A stretch of 64,000 nucleotides of DNA, taken from IMG/VR virus record IMGVR_UViG_3300021957_000026, positions 1 through 64,000 of that record; one strand, given 5' to 3'. The translations under genes and the position numbers were made by a program. Positions 31,132 to 39,373 of this stretch are shown one piece after another; positions within the stretch are counted from its first letter, which is position 1; every line of letters starts with the position of its first letter. Origin of the DNA: a virus. The notes below the pieces were generated by a model. The model did no database searches. It had not been told where the DNA came from and was given only the letters and a program-made list of their open reading frames with translations.

Positions 31132-32051
31132 GAATCAGCTAGCCACTGTCCTGATACTTTAAATCTAAACCCTGATACTAAAATTGTAACAGCACCTGTA
31201 TTGCCTACAGCAATCGCTTGGTTAGTGCCTCCTCCTACAGCTTGCTCTATAAAATGATCTGAGCCTCCTCCAGTAATAAAATTCCTAGAAGCAGCTAGGC
31301 TATTGTCTATCAAAAGTACATTAGAATTGAATTCAGCAGAATTATTAAAGGTTGCAGTCGCGGTGAAGGTGGCTGCATTTGTAGCAATTGTCACGCCTCC
31401 GTTAAAAGTGGTTGCACCTACAAAATTTGATGTACCACTATTTGTAAATGAAGAATTGGTTGCATAGGTGTTTACACCATGAAACTCACTACTTGAATTG
31501 AACCTTGCAGGTTGATTGTATATGGAGTTTGACGTAAATGTAGTAGGAGCTACAATCTGTACTCCACTTTGCCCTCCGATATAAACAGTTTCGTTTTGTC
31601 CCATAGTTCTAGCGAAAGTACTAGAGAATAGACCAACAGAACCTGTAATAGAATCGTCTATGACAACAGATCCACCACCTATAACAGTGTTACTTTTACT
31701 AAAATTACCTTGGTCTAAACCATTATTATTGATAACCGCATTTAAATCACCACTCACCAAATTGGGAGATCCACCCAAAACTACGTTATGATTTCCACTT
31801 ACAATGGAATCACCAGAATTAGCAAGAGCGATATTCCCAATTCCACCAGTGATATCAGTATCGGGGCCAACCACCACAACATCTATGCCTTTAGATTTAA
31901 CACCACTAGCGAAATTAATCGGGCCTCCATCTATGGTATTATTTAATTCTACAGTCACCCCTGTTGAATTATCAGTAAAAGACAAATTACCACTTTCGCT
32001 GGAAAAAGTAGGTAATTGTATCTGTTGAGGTTGAATTTTGTTAAATGACAT
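31128..32051 (-). CDS. Fibre/adhesin-like protein on the opposite strand
   Basis: I start at the ATG at 32051 (MSFNKIQPQQIQLPTF); an in-frame upstream start exists inside the divergent gene region. The 307-residue product is rich in Ser, Asn, Thr and Gly. Residues ~70-130 contain YadA-head-like units (IALANSGDSIVSGNHNVVLGG type; key parts SGNHNVVLGG, SGDLNAVINNNG, KSNTVIGGG). Residues ~180-260 contain repeated S/N-x-[FY]-x-S/T units (e.g. FNSSSEFHG, ATNSSFTNSG). It resembles the fibre at the left edge. It is alone on the minus strand within a + strand cluster, and its leftward transcript converges on the FmdB-like gene. Confidence 0.65.
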   Translation of the reverse strand: MSFNKIQPQQIQLPTFSSESGNLSFTDNSTGVTVELNNTIDGGPINFASGVKSKGIDVVVVGPDTDITGGIGNIALANSGDSIVSGNHNVVLGGSPNLVSGDLNAVINNNGLDQGNFSKSNTVIGGGSVVIDDSITGSVGLFSSTFARTMGQNETVYIGGQSGVQIVAPTTFTSNSIYNQPARFNSSSEFHGVNTYATNSSFTNSGTSNFVGATTFNGGVTIATNAATFTATATFNNSAEFNSNVLLIDNSLAASRNFITGGGSDHFIEQAVGGGTNQAIAVGNTGAVTILVSGFRFKVSGQWLADS

Positions 32052-32089
32052 TATACAATAGATTATCTTTTTAAAGTTACACAATTTCC

Positions 32090-32686
32090 ATGAAATATAC
32101 ACTGTATAAACCAAATTCCAAGAATAGTGGGTCTGCATTTAGCTTCGATCTAACAAACGATAGAAATAATAAACCAGTATTGTTTGTATCTATGATTCAA
32201 CAATATAGCTGGAATGACTCTACAAAAAATGGCTCTTTTAAAGAAAACGCCAAGAATCCAGAAAAATCAGCTACCATTATGCTAAATGAAACTGAAGCTG
32301 GTGAGTTTCTTTCCTCATTTAAGGTTCGAATTCCATATGTGGCTTTTCACAAACGTGAAGACTCTAGTACAATCATCAAGCTAAATCCTTGGGATAAAAA
32401 AAGAAAAGTCAAAGAGAAGGGTGAGGATAGCTTTTACACAACCCCAGCTTGGGGTCTAAGCGTGAGCAAAAACTCCTCTCAACTATTCCAACTCCCTATA
32501 GAAGGGGGAGAAGCAGAAGCTCTTTCCCAATTACTTAAAGCTTATATCGGAAAAGTTTTTGAGTTTAACTCAAATGCTTACAAGAGGGATGATTCAAAAA
32601 AACAATATCAATCTCCTCAATCTCAAAACAATCCTCCTAAAAAACAATACAAAGAAGAGCCAGAAGAAGACGATGTCCCATTCTAA
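32090..32686 (+). CDS. Candidate single-stranded DNA-binding protein with SSB-type acidic tip
   Basis: This 198-residue protein has a beta-rich N-terminal domain (SAFSFDLTNDRNNKPVLFVS, IMLNETEAGEFLSSF, SSTIIKLNPWDKK, TPAWGLSVSKNSSQLFQLPI), a low-complexity Gln/Asn/Pro/Lys linker (~165-185) and the C-terminal tip EPEEDDVPF. This tip matches the DDIPF tail with which bacterial SSB recruits partner proteins. The core does not look like the canonical OB-fold SSB and may be a PC4/whirly-like ssDNA-binding fold. It overlaps the next gene by 14 bases. The role in phage replication is inferred from the tail and the lack of any other SSB in the window. Confidence 0.6.
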   Translation: MKYTLYKPNSKNSGSAFSFDLTNDRNNKPVLFVSMIQQYSWNDSTKNGSFKENAKNPEKSATIMLNETEAGEFLSSFKVRIPYVAFHKREDSSTIIKLNPWDKKRKVKEKGEDSFYTTPAWGLSVSKNSSQLFQLPIEGGEAEALSQLLKAYIGKVFEFNSNAYKRDDSKKQYQSPQSQNNPPKKQYKEEPEEDDVPF

Positions 32687-34400
32687 GTTGAGGGTTTTAG
32701 TCCATTCTAATTATAGTAGAATGGTAACTGGATTTGGGAAAAATGCTAAAAATATACTTTTAGCACTGCACTCTAACCCCGATATAGAAGTCATAGAAGC
32801 TTCTAACGGGGCGCGTTTAAACTCAGATCTTCGTACACCTTGGAAAAGTTATGGAACTTATCCTGTAGATCCTCATATTTTAAACGCTATAGAAAAAGAT
32901 GCTTCTAAAAAAAGAGCAGCTCAATATGGTTATTACTGCATAGACGAAATTGTAAAAAAAACTAAGCCTGACATCTATTTAGGGATAGAAGATATTTGGG
33001 CATTTACACAATTCGAATCAAAAGAATGGTGGAATGATACTGTAAAAGTTCTATGGACAACCTTAGATAGTCTACCTATTTTAGACCAAGCCATTAAAAT
33101 GGAACCTAAGTGCGATAAGATGCTTGTTTGGGCCTCTTTTGCAGAGGAGGCTATGCATAAATTAGGTCATCCTAAAGTAGAGACTTTGCATGGAGCAGTT
33201 GACTATAGCCATTTTAAACCTTTAGAAAATAGAGATGAGTTACGAAATTTTCACGGCCTTGGTGATGATTTTGTTGTTGGTTTTGTATTTAAGAATCAAC
33301 TAAGAAAATCAGTACCAAACTTACTAGAAGGATTTAAAAGATTTAAAAAAAGCAATCCAGATGTAACTGCCAAGCTTCTTCTACATACGGATTGGGGAGA
33401 GAAAAAAATGGGTTGGGACATCCCAAGATATGTCAAAGAGAAAGGCTTTGATAAATCTGAAGTTCTAGCGACTTATGTCTGCCATAAATGCGATACCTAT
33501 TCTATAAGAGGATATGACGGGGAAGAAAAAGACTGCCCTTCGTGTGGAGGTAGAAAATGTGTTAAAACAAAAAATAGCGCCAGAGGTGTAAGAGAGCAGG
33601 AGCTTAATGAAATATACAACCTTATGGATGTATACTGCCACCCTTTTACAAGTGGAGGACAAGAACTACCAATTCAAGAAGCTAAGGCAGCAGGTCTAAT
33701 AACTTTAGTTACGGATTATTCCTGTGGTACTGATTCAGCCTACGAACATCAAGGTGGGATTCCCTTGGCTTGGAACGAGTACAGGGAACCTAGCACTCAA
33801 TTTATCAAAGCTACAACATGTCCAGATAGCATTAATGAGAATTTAACCAAAGTTCTTAAAATGCCTCAAGAGCAAAAAGAAATCTTGATTAAATCAGGTA
33901 GAAATTATGTTAAAGATAAATTCTCAGTACAGTATACTGTTTCAAAATTGATAAGCATATTGCGAGATTTAAAACGCAAGAAGAGTGGTGGGATTAAATT
34001 AAAAGAAGAGGCCCCTCTAAAAAAAGAAAAGTCCGATAAAAATAGCTTAACTAAAATTTTACAGGATGTACCTTTGGAAGATAGGATCGCAGTTGTAATG
34101 CCTGAATCAGGAGGAGATGTACTAATGATAAATTCTTTGATGGAAAATCTCAACAACCTCTATCCAAGTAAAAAAATATATATGTTTACCGATCCTAAGT
34201 TTTTTGATTTTATTAATGACAATCCGAATGTTTACAAATTACTTCCATATGACCCTAAAATAGAATCTCATTACTTCTTGGAAGGCGCTCGTAATCACAA
34301 AGGATTTTTCGACATGGCTTTTTTCCCGAATGTCATGACTCAAAAAACACACACATATATCCACAACGCTAAAGATAAAAATCAATTTAAATTGCGATGA
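32673..34400 (+). CDS. Glycosyltransferase: GT4 domain with zinc-ribbon insert plus N-half of a GT9 domain
   Basis: I start at the ATG at 32673 (MSHSKLRVLVHSNYS), inside the end of the SSB-like gene. The 575-residue protein has a GT4-like first part (FVVGFVFKNQLRKSVPNLLEG). An unusual Cys-rich insert follows at about residues 269-295 (CHKCD ... CPSCGG, a zinc ribbon), then the second half with YCHPFTSGGQELPIQEAKAAG, the E-x7-E-type donor site. From about residue 475 a second domain begins (RIAVVMPESGGDVLMINSL), the N-terminal half of a GT9 heptosyltransferase-like fold. The stop overlaps the next gene by ATGA, which carries the other GT9 half. Substrates are unknown. Confidence 0.7.
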   Translation: MSHSKLRVLVHSNYSRMVTGFGKNAKNILLALHSNPDIEVIEASNGARLNSDLRTPWKSYGTYPVDPHILNAIEKDASKKRAAQYGYYCIDEIVKKTKPDIYLGIEDIWAFTQFESKEWWNDTVKVLWTTLDSLPILDQAIKMEPKCDKMLVWASFAEEAMHKLGHPKVETLHGAVDYSHFKPLENRDELRNFHGLGDDFVVGFVFKNQLRKSVPNLLEGFKRFKKSNPDVTAKLLLHTDWGEKKMGWDIPRYVKEKGFDKSEVLATYVCHKCDTYSIRGYDGEEKDCPSCGGRKCVKTKNSARGVREQELNEIYNLMDVYCHPFTSGGQELPIQEAKAAGLITLVTDYSCGTDSAYEHQGGIPLAWNEYREPSTQFIKATTCPDSINENLTKVLKMPQEQKEILIKSGRNYVKDKFSVQYTVSKLISILRDLKRKKSGGIKLKEEAPLKKEKSDKNSLTKILQDVPLEDRIAVVMPESGGDVLMINSLMENLNNLYPSKKIYMFTDPKFFDFINDNPNVYKLLPYDPKIESHYFLEGARNHKGFFDMAFFPNVMTQKTHTYIHNAKDKNQFKLR

Positions 34401-35515
34401 GCCACTTAGCAGAAGTATACGCGAAAGATTTAGGGGTTAGAATTGGGAAGCCAGTTTTTAAAACTCATTTTTTCCCAATAACTCACACCAATTATATAAC
34501 TTTGCATACAGATAATTCTGTACAATCGAAACAATATGATTATTGGGAAGAGGTTATAACAATGATAAAAAAGGCTGCTCCTAAATTAAAAATTTTACAA
34601 ATTGGCAGTGGCAAAGAGCCAAGGGTTCAAAATACAGACGATTTCATCAAAACCAATTCTATAAAGCAGTCTGCTTACATTATCCAAAATGGTTTACTGC
34701 ATATGGGCATCGATAGTTCTCCTGTGCATATAGCGTCTTTACTTAATAAACCTATTGTAGCAATATACGCACACACTTATGCAAGAACCTGTGATCCACT
34801 ATGGGGAGACAAAGAAAACATTACTCTAATAGAATCTCATAGAGATGGAGATAAACCATCATTCTCTACAAAAGAATCGGATAAAAAAATAAACAAGATC
34901 GAGCCTGAAGAAATAGCGAACTCTGTACTAAATCAATTGGGTTTTAAAGGCGTCAATATTAAAACTTTATTCATGGGGAATCTATACAAGAAAAAAGTTA
35001 TAGATGTAGTCCCAGATCACCCATACGACTTAAAAGAAGGCGGTCTTTGTATCCGACTTGATATAGAGCATAATGAAGATAATGCCAAAGGGTTGATCGA
35101 GAACAATGTTTGTGCTATCATCTGTGGCAAACCAATAGATGAGTCCCTGCTATGTAATAAAAACATACAGCGTATAGCATACATCTCAAAATCCTTTAAT
35201 GAAGATTTTGTAAACAAATTAATTAAGTATGGCAAGAAATTCGATTTACTCTGCACTGATGAAGAGAATATAAGCGACGAAAGAGTAAAATATTTCGACC
35301 AGTCTATTGCGACATACAACACTTCAAAAATAATAGAAAAAAACAAAAAAATCATAGAACTAGAAGATTTTAGTTATTCAAGCTATAAAAAAGTGATTAA
35401 AAATAAAAAGAGCTACGCTAGTCACTACGCAGCAAACAATAACGAAGATTTAGATGATTTTTACCTTGACTTACAGAATATGTTTGTCTATCATTTAGCT
35501 CATGAGCAAGAATAA
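34397..35515 (+). CDS. GT9 (heptosyltransferase-like) C-terminal half plus unknown domain
   Basis: This 372-residue protein starts with a region that continues the GT9 fold of the preceding gene: LKILQIGSGKEPRVQNTDDF, AYIIQNGLLHMGIDSSPVHI, ASLLNKPIVAIYAHTYARTC and LWGDKENI. In GT9 enzymes these correspond to the ADP-heptose-binding half (the 'GxxDSGxxHxAxA' region, here GIDSSPVHIAS). The last ~170 residues (LIENNVCAIICGKPID, IQRIAYISKSFNEDFV) are a separate unrecognised domain. The gene begins with an ATGA overlap, so the two halves are probably made in equal amounts and assemble. It overlaps the next gene by 14 bases. Confidence 0.65.
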   Translation: MSHLAEVYAKDLGVRIGKPVFKTHFFPITHTNYITLHTDNSVQSKQYDYWEEVITMIKKAAPKLKILQIGSGKEPRVQNTDDFIKTNSIKQSAYIIQNGLLHMGIDSSPVHIASLLNKPIVAIYAHTYARTCDPLWGDKENITLIESHRDGDKPSFSTKESDKKINKIEPEEIANSVLNQLGFKGVNIKTLFMGNLYKKKVIDVVPDHPYDLKEGGLCIRLDIEHNEDNAKGLIENNVCAIICGKPIDESLLCNKNIQRIAYISKSFNEDFVNKLIKYGKKFDLLCTDEENISDERVKYFDQSIATYNTSKIIEKNKKIIELEDFSYSSYKKVIKNKKSYASHYAANNNEDLDDFYLDLQNMFVYHLAHEQE

Positions 35516-36272
35516 TATTTACGGCCCAGACCTGTATAAGAGAAATCAACATGGTCTTCTTGAAAATGCTTCATATGTATTTAATGAAGATGGGTCTGTA
35601 GATTGGAGATCCATGATCAAAGACGAGTACCTGTATCCAAACAAAGATTGGTTTGAGTACAGAAAGAAGCCCGTTCCAGAATCAATAGAAGGTCTAAAAG
35701 ACAATCAGCTCTTGATTATGTTAGGAGGGATTAAATCTTTAGCAAAGCTAAGAGGGTTCAAGTCTGTAAAATTTAATACTGAAAATGTATCGAATGGATA
35801 CGTCAAAGCAAGTTGTACCATAGAGTGGCTATCTAATTACGAGAGTGATAATACTTCTATCACATATGAAGACTCAGCAAATGCCACATTAGACAATACA
35901 AGCTCTTTCGCTTCCAAATTCTTGGAGACTATAGCCTGTAACAGGGCTTTTGTAAGGTGTGTGAGAAATTTCTTAAATGTACATATTGTAGGAGCGGACG
36001 AAATCGACAAGTCAAAAGGGGCAAATAATGCTAAATCTTTTGAGTATGACTCTGCTGAATCTACAAATGTGGCTTTAACGCCATCAGCTATGCTTGAGAA
36101 GGCCGCAAGAGAGAAAACTGGGTCAGACTCCTTTGATAACTTTAAGACGGTCCTACGCGACTTCTGGAAGCAAGAACAGTATAGAAACGAAGAGATAAAG
36201 AACTGGGATTCTTTCTCCGATATTCCTGCAAAAGAATGTCGAAAGCTCTTGGTTCTTGTTAAAAAATTATAA
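35502..36272 (+). CDS. Conserved phage protein, possibly a ssDNA-annealing type
   Basis: The 256-residue protein begins NNIYGPDLYKRNQHGLLEN with WRSMIKDEYLYPNKDWFEYR, a conserved-looking opening that I recall from marine phage proteins of unknown function. The central region has the order beta (KSVKFNTENV), beta (YVKASCTIEWLSNY), beta (SITYEDSANATLDN) and a helix ending TIACNRAFVRCVRNFLNVHI. That order and the Ala/Arg-rich helix loosely resemble Rad52/Erf-type annealing proteins. The C-terminal third is helical. It follows the glycosyltransferases with a 14-base overlap. Function is not proven. Confidence 0.45.
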   Translation: MSKNNIYGPDLYKRNQHGLLENASYVFNEDGSVDWRSMIKDEYLYPNKDWFEYRKKPVPESIEGLKDNQLLIMLGGIKSLAKLRGFKSVKFNTENVSNGYVKASCTIEWLSNYESDNTSITYEDSANATLDNTSSFASKFLETIACNRAFVRCVRNFLNVHIVGADEIDKSKGANNAKSFEYDSAESTNVALTPSAMLEKAAREKTGSDSFDNFKTVLRDFWKQEQYRNEEIKNWDSFSDIPAKECRKLLVLVKKL

Positions 36273-38612
36273 TCCAAGGAAATTCTTCTGGGCTGCAGAG
36301 AATCTGCTTGAAATAGAACTGGTTCTATAAGAACGCATCGAATCTCCCACCACTATAGTGTCATCTATAGGCAATAGCTTCTGTGTAGATTCTTTTATTG
36401 TTGTCGTTAAAGACCCTCCACTCAAAGAGTAAGATAAACCAGACATTACTATAGAGAACTGAGTAGGTACAAATAAACCAACTATAGTCCTAGACGATGA
36501 TTGCAAAAATGTTTTGGATCTACCGCCATAATTGAAATTCTTAAGAGCATTAATTTCCACGCCCTTCCCCTTTTTTACATCGAAAGAAACTGGCGTTTTC
36601 ATATTACCAGAAGCTCCATTCAATAGAAGAGAAGTTTGTACATAATTCTTTTTATCGAATAGATCTGTGATTTGAGAAGTTTGTTCGTCCTCTTCGGCAT
36701 CTGCGTCATCTAACTCTTGTTCAGCCTTTCTGTTTCCAAGAATTTCATTAACAGGAAGTTTCGTTCTAGTATAAGGGCATCTTAGACTTTCAAGTAAATC
36801 ATCTTTAGATCTTCTTTTGCCAAATAGAGTTTTCGATTTAGCAATACTCTTTGGAATTTTTGTGTCAAAAAGTTCAGCTAATATCGCATAGTAAGGCAAT
36901 CCAGTAGTGTGAGTATAAGAAGAAATATTCTCATTTGTAAAATCAATGTAATCATCCTTATCATCTCCTTGGACAACATTATTATTGGCAACAGCTTTTT
37001 GCCCTATAAACACATATCCACCTGAACCTTTTACTCCTTCAGTAGCCTCGATAATATTATCAAGAGTGAAATTATCAGTTTTTACCCCATTGGCTCTCAG
37101 TAAAGAAACAACTTTTTTTAATCCTTCAATTTTGTTAACTTTTATGTCAGTTTCGTAAGGCCCAGAAATAGAAAGGTCATTAGAAGAAAATTGCATCCTT
37201 TCGGCTTTTCTTTTACTAAATTGATTAGATATGTAAATAGAATTATTTAAGTAAAAAAATGCATCCTTAATTACTTGATAAGCCTTAGAGTTACTCGGCT
37301 TTAAATTATCAGAAGACCCAGCCCCAGCAGAACGAGTATCGATATATTTACATTTTTTTAGTTGTAATGGTCCTTTGTATGCGGCTGCAGCGGAATCGGC
37401 TAGTTTCTTATTGCCAGAAGCAAATGTCTCAAGCCAATCTTTGACTGTTTTATTGGATAATTGAAACGCAGGATCGTAAAACTTCCCAAAATCTGGGGGT
37501 TTATTTTCAGTAGCTAATTTATAACTTATAGCGTCAAAAACAAGAGGCGTTAATGCCCCAGAACATTCAGCCCCATAAAAAACTTTATAAGTTTCTTTGG
37601 GAATCGATAGGTTTCCTATTTTCCCTAATATGTCTACAGGTTTAAATCTAGCTATTCGTTGTTTTGAACTTTCATCAGGAGTACTCTTAATAGGAGCTGT
37701 ATTAGTCATGTACGAATTAGCGATAACTGGAGCTAAAGCATTTTCTGTAAAAGAACAACTTTTTAAATTTCCCCCAGTTAAAGTTAAAGGGTTTGTGATT
37801 TGATAAGTCACTGCAATAGCAGAAGATATAAATACAACAGTAGAATTTAAAGGATTCACGTACCAGTATAATCCTAAAGAACTAGCAATAGATGACAATA
37901 CAGAATCTACAGTCCCTGAATTTTCAAAAAGAACATCGTCTCTACTTGGTAGCCCTATAACTGGAATACCAGCCATCCCCAGAGCAGTAATCAATTCTCT
38001 TAACTTATAACCATATTTAATTTCTGATTTAGAGAGATCTGGATTATTGGAATATGAAGATACCTCTCCAGATGCACTATTGTAAGATAAATTTGTGTCA
38101 AGAACTCCACCTTGATAAATTAAAGAAATTTTATCTCCAGTGATTTCATCTGTGTCTGAAATTTCGTTGTAAATATTGCCTATTATTAAGCCTCCCCCAA
38201 CTTTTCTTGGAAACTGTTTCCCAAACGAAGGCACGGGGGAGTTCGGACATTCAGAGTAGTCATAAACAACTCCATCAAAAGAACCTGCTCCTTTAGGAGA
38301 AGTATCTTTTCCTCTAACAGCTATAAAATGAGATTTTAATTTTAACGAAGTTATATCGCTAAACCTTCTTGAAATCGTAGTTTTAGTTCCATCTTTACTG
38401 GTTGTTTTTTCAGTACTTTGGAACTGGCTGAATAATTTGTTTATTCTTGGATCTGAAAAGTCAACACGAGAACCAATTTCTCCAATTACAGTACCGAGGG
38501 ATTCTCCACCTACCTCAATATCTTTTGCGTTGATTACACTTGTAGTACTAGCAGTATGCCCACTACCATTACTAAAATTCATATTTACAGAAATTAAAGA
38601 TTCTTTATTCAT
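36267..38612 (-). CDS. Large distal tail/baseplate-type structural protein
   Basis: This 781-residue protein lacks signal peptide or membrane segments. It is beta-rich with phrases such as MNFSNGSGHTASTTSV, VINAKDIEVGGES, NPLTLTGGNLKSCSFTENAL, FVPTQFSIVMSGLSYSLSGG and GSLTTTIKES. The last two are of the type seen near the end of tail hub or lysozyme-free baseplate proteins. The coding pattern fits a distal tail structural component. No enzymatic motif is visible. It overlaps its upstream neighbour by ATGA and ends the leftward virion operon; its 3' end meets the convergent gene at 36272 by a 6-base overlap. Confidence 0.6.
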   Translation of the reverse strand: MNKESLISVNMNFSNGSGHTASTTSVINAKDIEVGGESLGTVIGEIGSRVDFSDPRINKLFSQFQSTEKTTSKDGTKTTISRRFSDITSLKLKSHFIAVRGKDTSPKGAGSFDGVVYDYSECPNSPVPSFGKQFPRKVGGGLIIGNIYNEISDTDEITGDKISLIYQGGVLDTNLSYNSASGEVSSYSNNPDLSKSEIKYGYKLRELITALGMAGIPVIGLPSRDDVLFENSGTVDSVLSSIASSLGLYWYVNPLNSTVVFISSAIAVTYQITNPLTLTGGNLKSCSFTENALAPVIANSYMTNTAPIKSTPDESSKQRIARFKPVDILGKIGNLSIPKETYKVFYGAECSGALTPLVFDAISYKLATENKPPDFGKFYDPAFQLSNKTVKDWLETFASGNKKLADSAAAAYKGPLQLKKCKYIDTRSAGAGSSDNLKPSNSKAYQVIKDAFFYLNNSIYISNQFSKRKAERMQFSSNDLSISGPYETDIKVNKIEGLKKVVSLLRANGVKTDNFTLDNIIEATEGVKGSGGYVFIGQKAVANNNVVQGDDKDDYIDFTNENISSYTHTTGLPYYAILAELFDTKIPKSIAKSKTLFGKRRSKDDLLESLRCPYTRTKLPVNEILGNRKAEQELDDADAEEDEQTSQITDLFDKKNYVQTSLLLNGASGNMKTPVSFDVKKGKGVEINALKNFNYGGRSKTFLQSSSRTIVGLFVPTQFSIVMSGLSYSLSGGSLTTTIKESTQKLLPIDDTIVVGDSMRSYRTSSISSRFSAAQKNFLGL

Positions 38613-39373
38613 AGATTATAAGTGTCTTCTTGTTGGTTTATGATAGGAGTAAAAGAACTAATCCCAGACTGTATGAATCCGCTAATACCACTATAAGTCT
38701 CTACAAAATTAGAAGGAGAAGCTTCTAAGCCATTAATGTAATAACTTACTTGACCTTCTACGAAACCAGTACCGCAGATATCAGGGTCTCCAGAAAAAGT
38801 CTCTTGTACGTTAGCTTGTTTTGGTATTGCGAAATACCTTCCCGTAGTCTGATATTCAGAGGGAGCAAAGCCATATTGAAATTTTTGACCATTGAAAAAT
38901 ACATTGTAATTGTTAAATAACTCCTCTCTGTCTGAAGCATTAGAATAAATAGAATTAACCTTTGAGGTTAGAGCGTCTTCAGCTAGTTGATAACCTTGTT
39001 GATTTCCTTTGTCGTAAGCTACTCCAGTAGCTCCACTCCTAGAATCATAAATTACGATGTCAGAGCTTGATATAGTGAATCCTTGATCAAACCTAAATGT
39101 ACTTGAATAAGTATCGTCGTCAGGAGTGACATAATAATCTCCTGTATTTATATTAATGTAAGTCCTATTTAAACCAGAAACTATTATTGGGGATTCTTCA
39201 AAAAGAGTTTGGGAATTTAAAGACAATGTCGAAGAATGAGCGCCTGTGACCATAAATGGATTGTAAATAAACCCATCTCCAACAAAAGTTCCTGTATCAT
39301 TCCTTAAAGAAATAAACTCTCGACTTCCAGTTATTGATTCAGCCCCCGTATATAAAATATAATTATAGTTCAT
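38609..39373 (-). CDS. Tail-associated structural protein
   Basis: This 254-residue protein is beta-rich, with phrases SRNDTGTFVGDGFIYNPFMV (key parts GTFVGDGF, IYNPFMV), TYSSTFRFDQGF, LFNNYNVFFNGQKFQYGFAP and a C-terminus EASPSNFVETYSGISGFIQ. It has no known domain. Its start overlaps the stop of the LamG-like gene upstream (TAATG) and it overlaps the next gene by 4 bases, which keeps it inside the tail operon. Confidence 0.55.
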   Translation of the reverse strand: MNYNYILYTGAESITGSREFISLRNDTGTFVGDGFIYNPFMVTGAHSSTLSLNSQTLFEESPIIVSGLNRTYININTGDYYVTPDDDTYSSTFRFDQGFTISSSDIVIYDSRSGATGVAYDKGNQQGYQLAEDALTSKVNSIYSNASDREELFNNYNVFFNGQKFQYGFAPSEYQTTGRYFAIPKQANVQETFSGDPDICGTGFVEGQVSYYINGLEASPSNFVETYSGISGFIQSGISSFTPIINQQEDTYNL

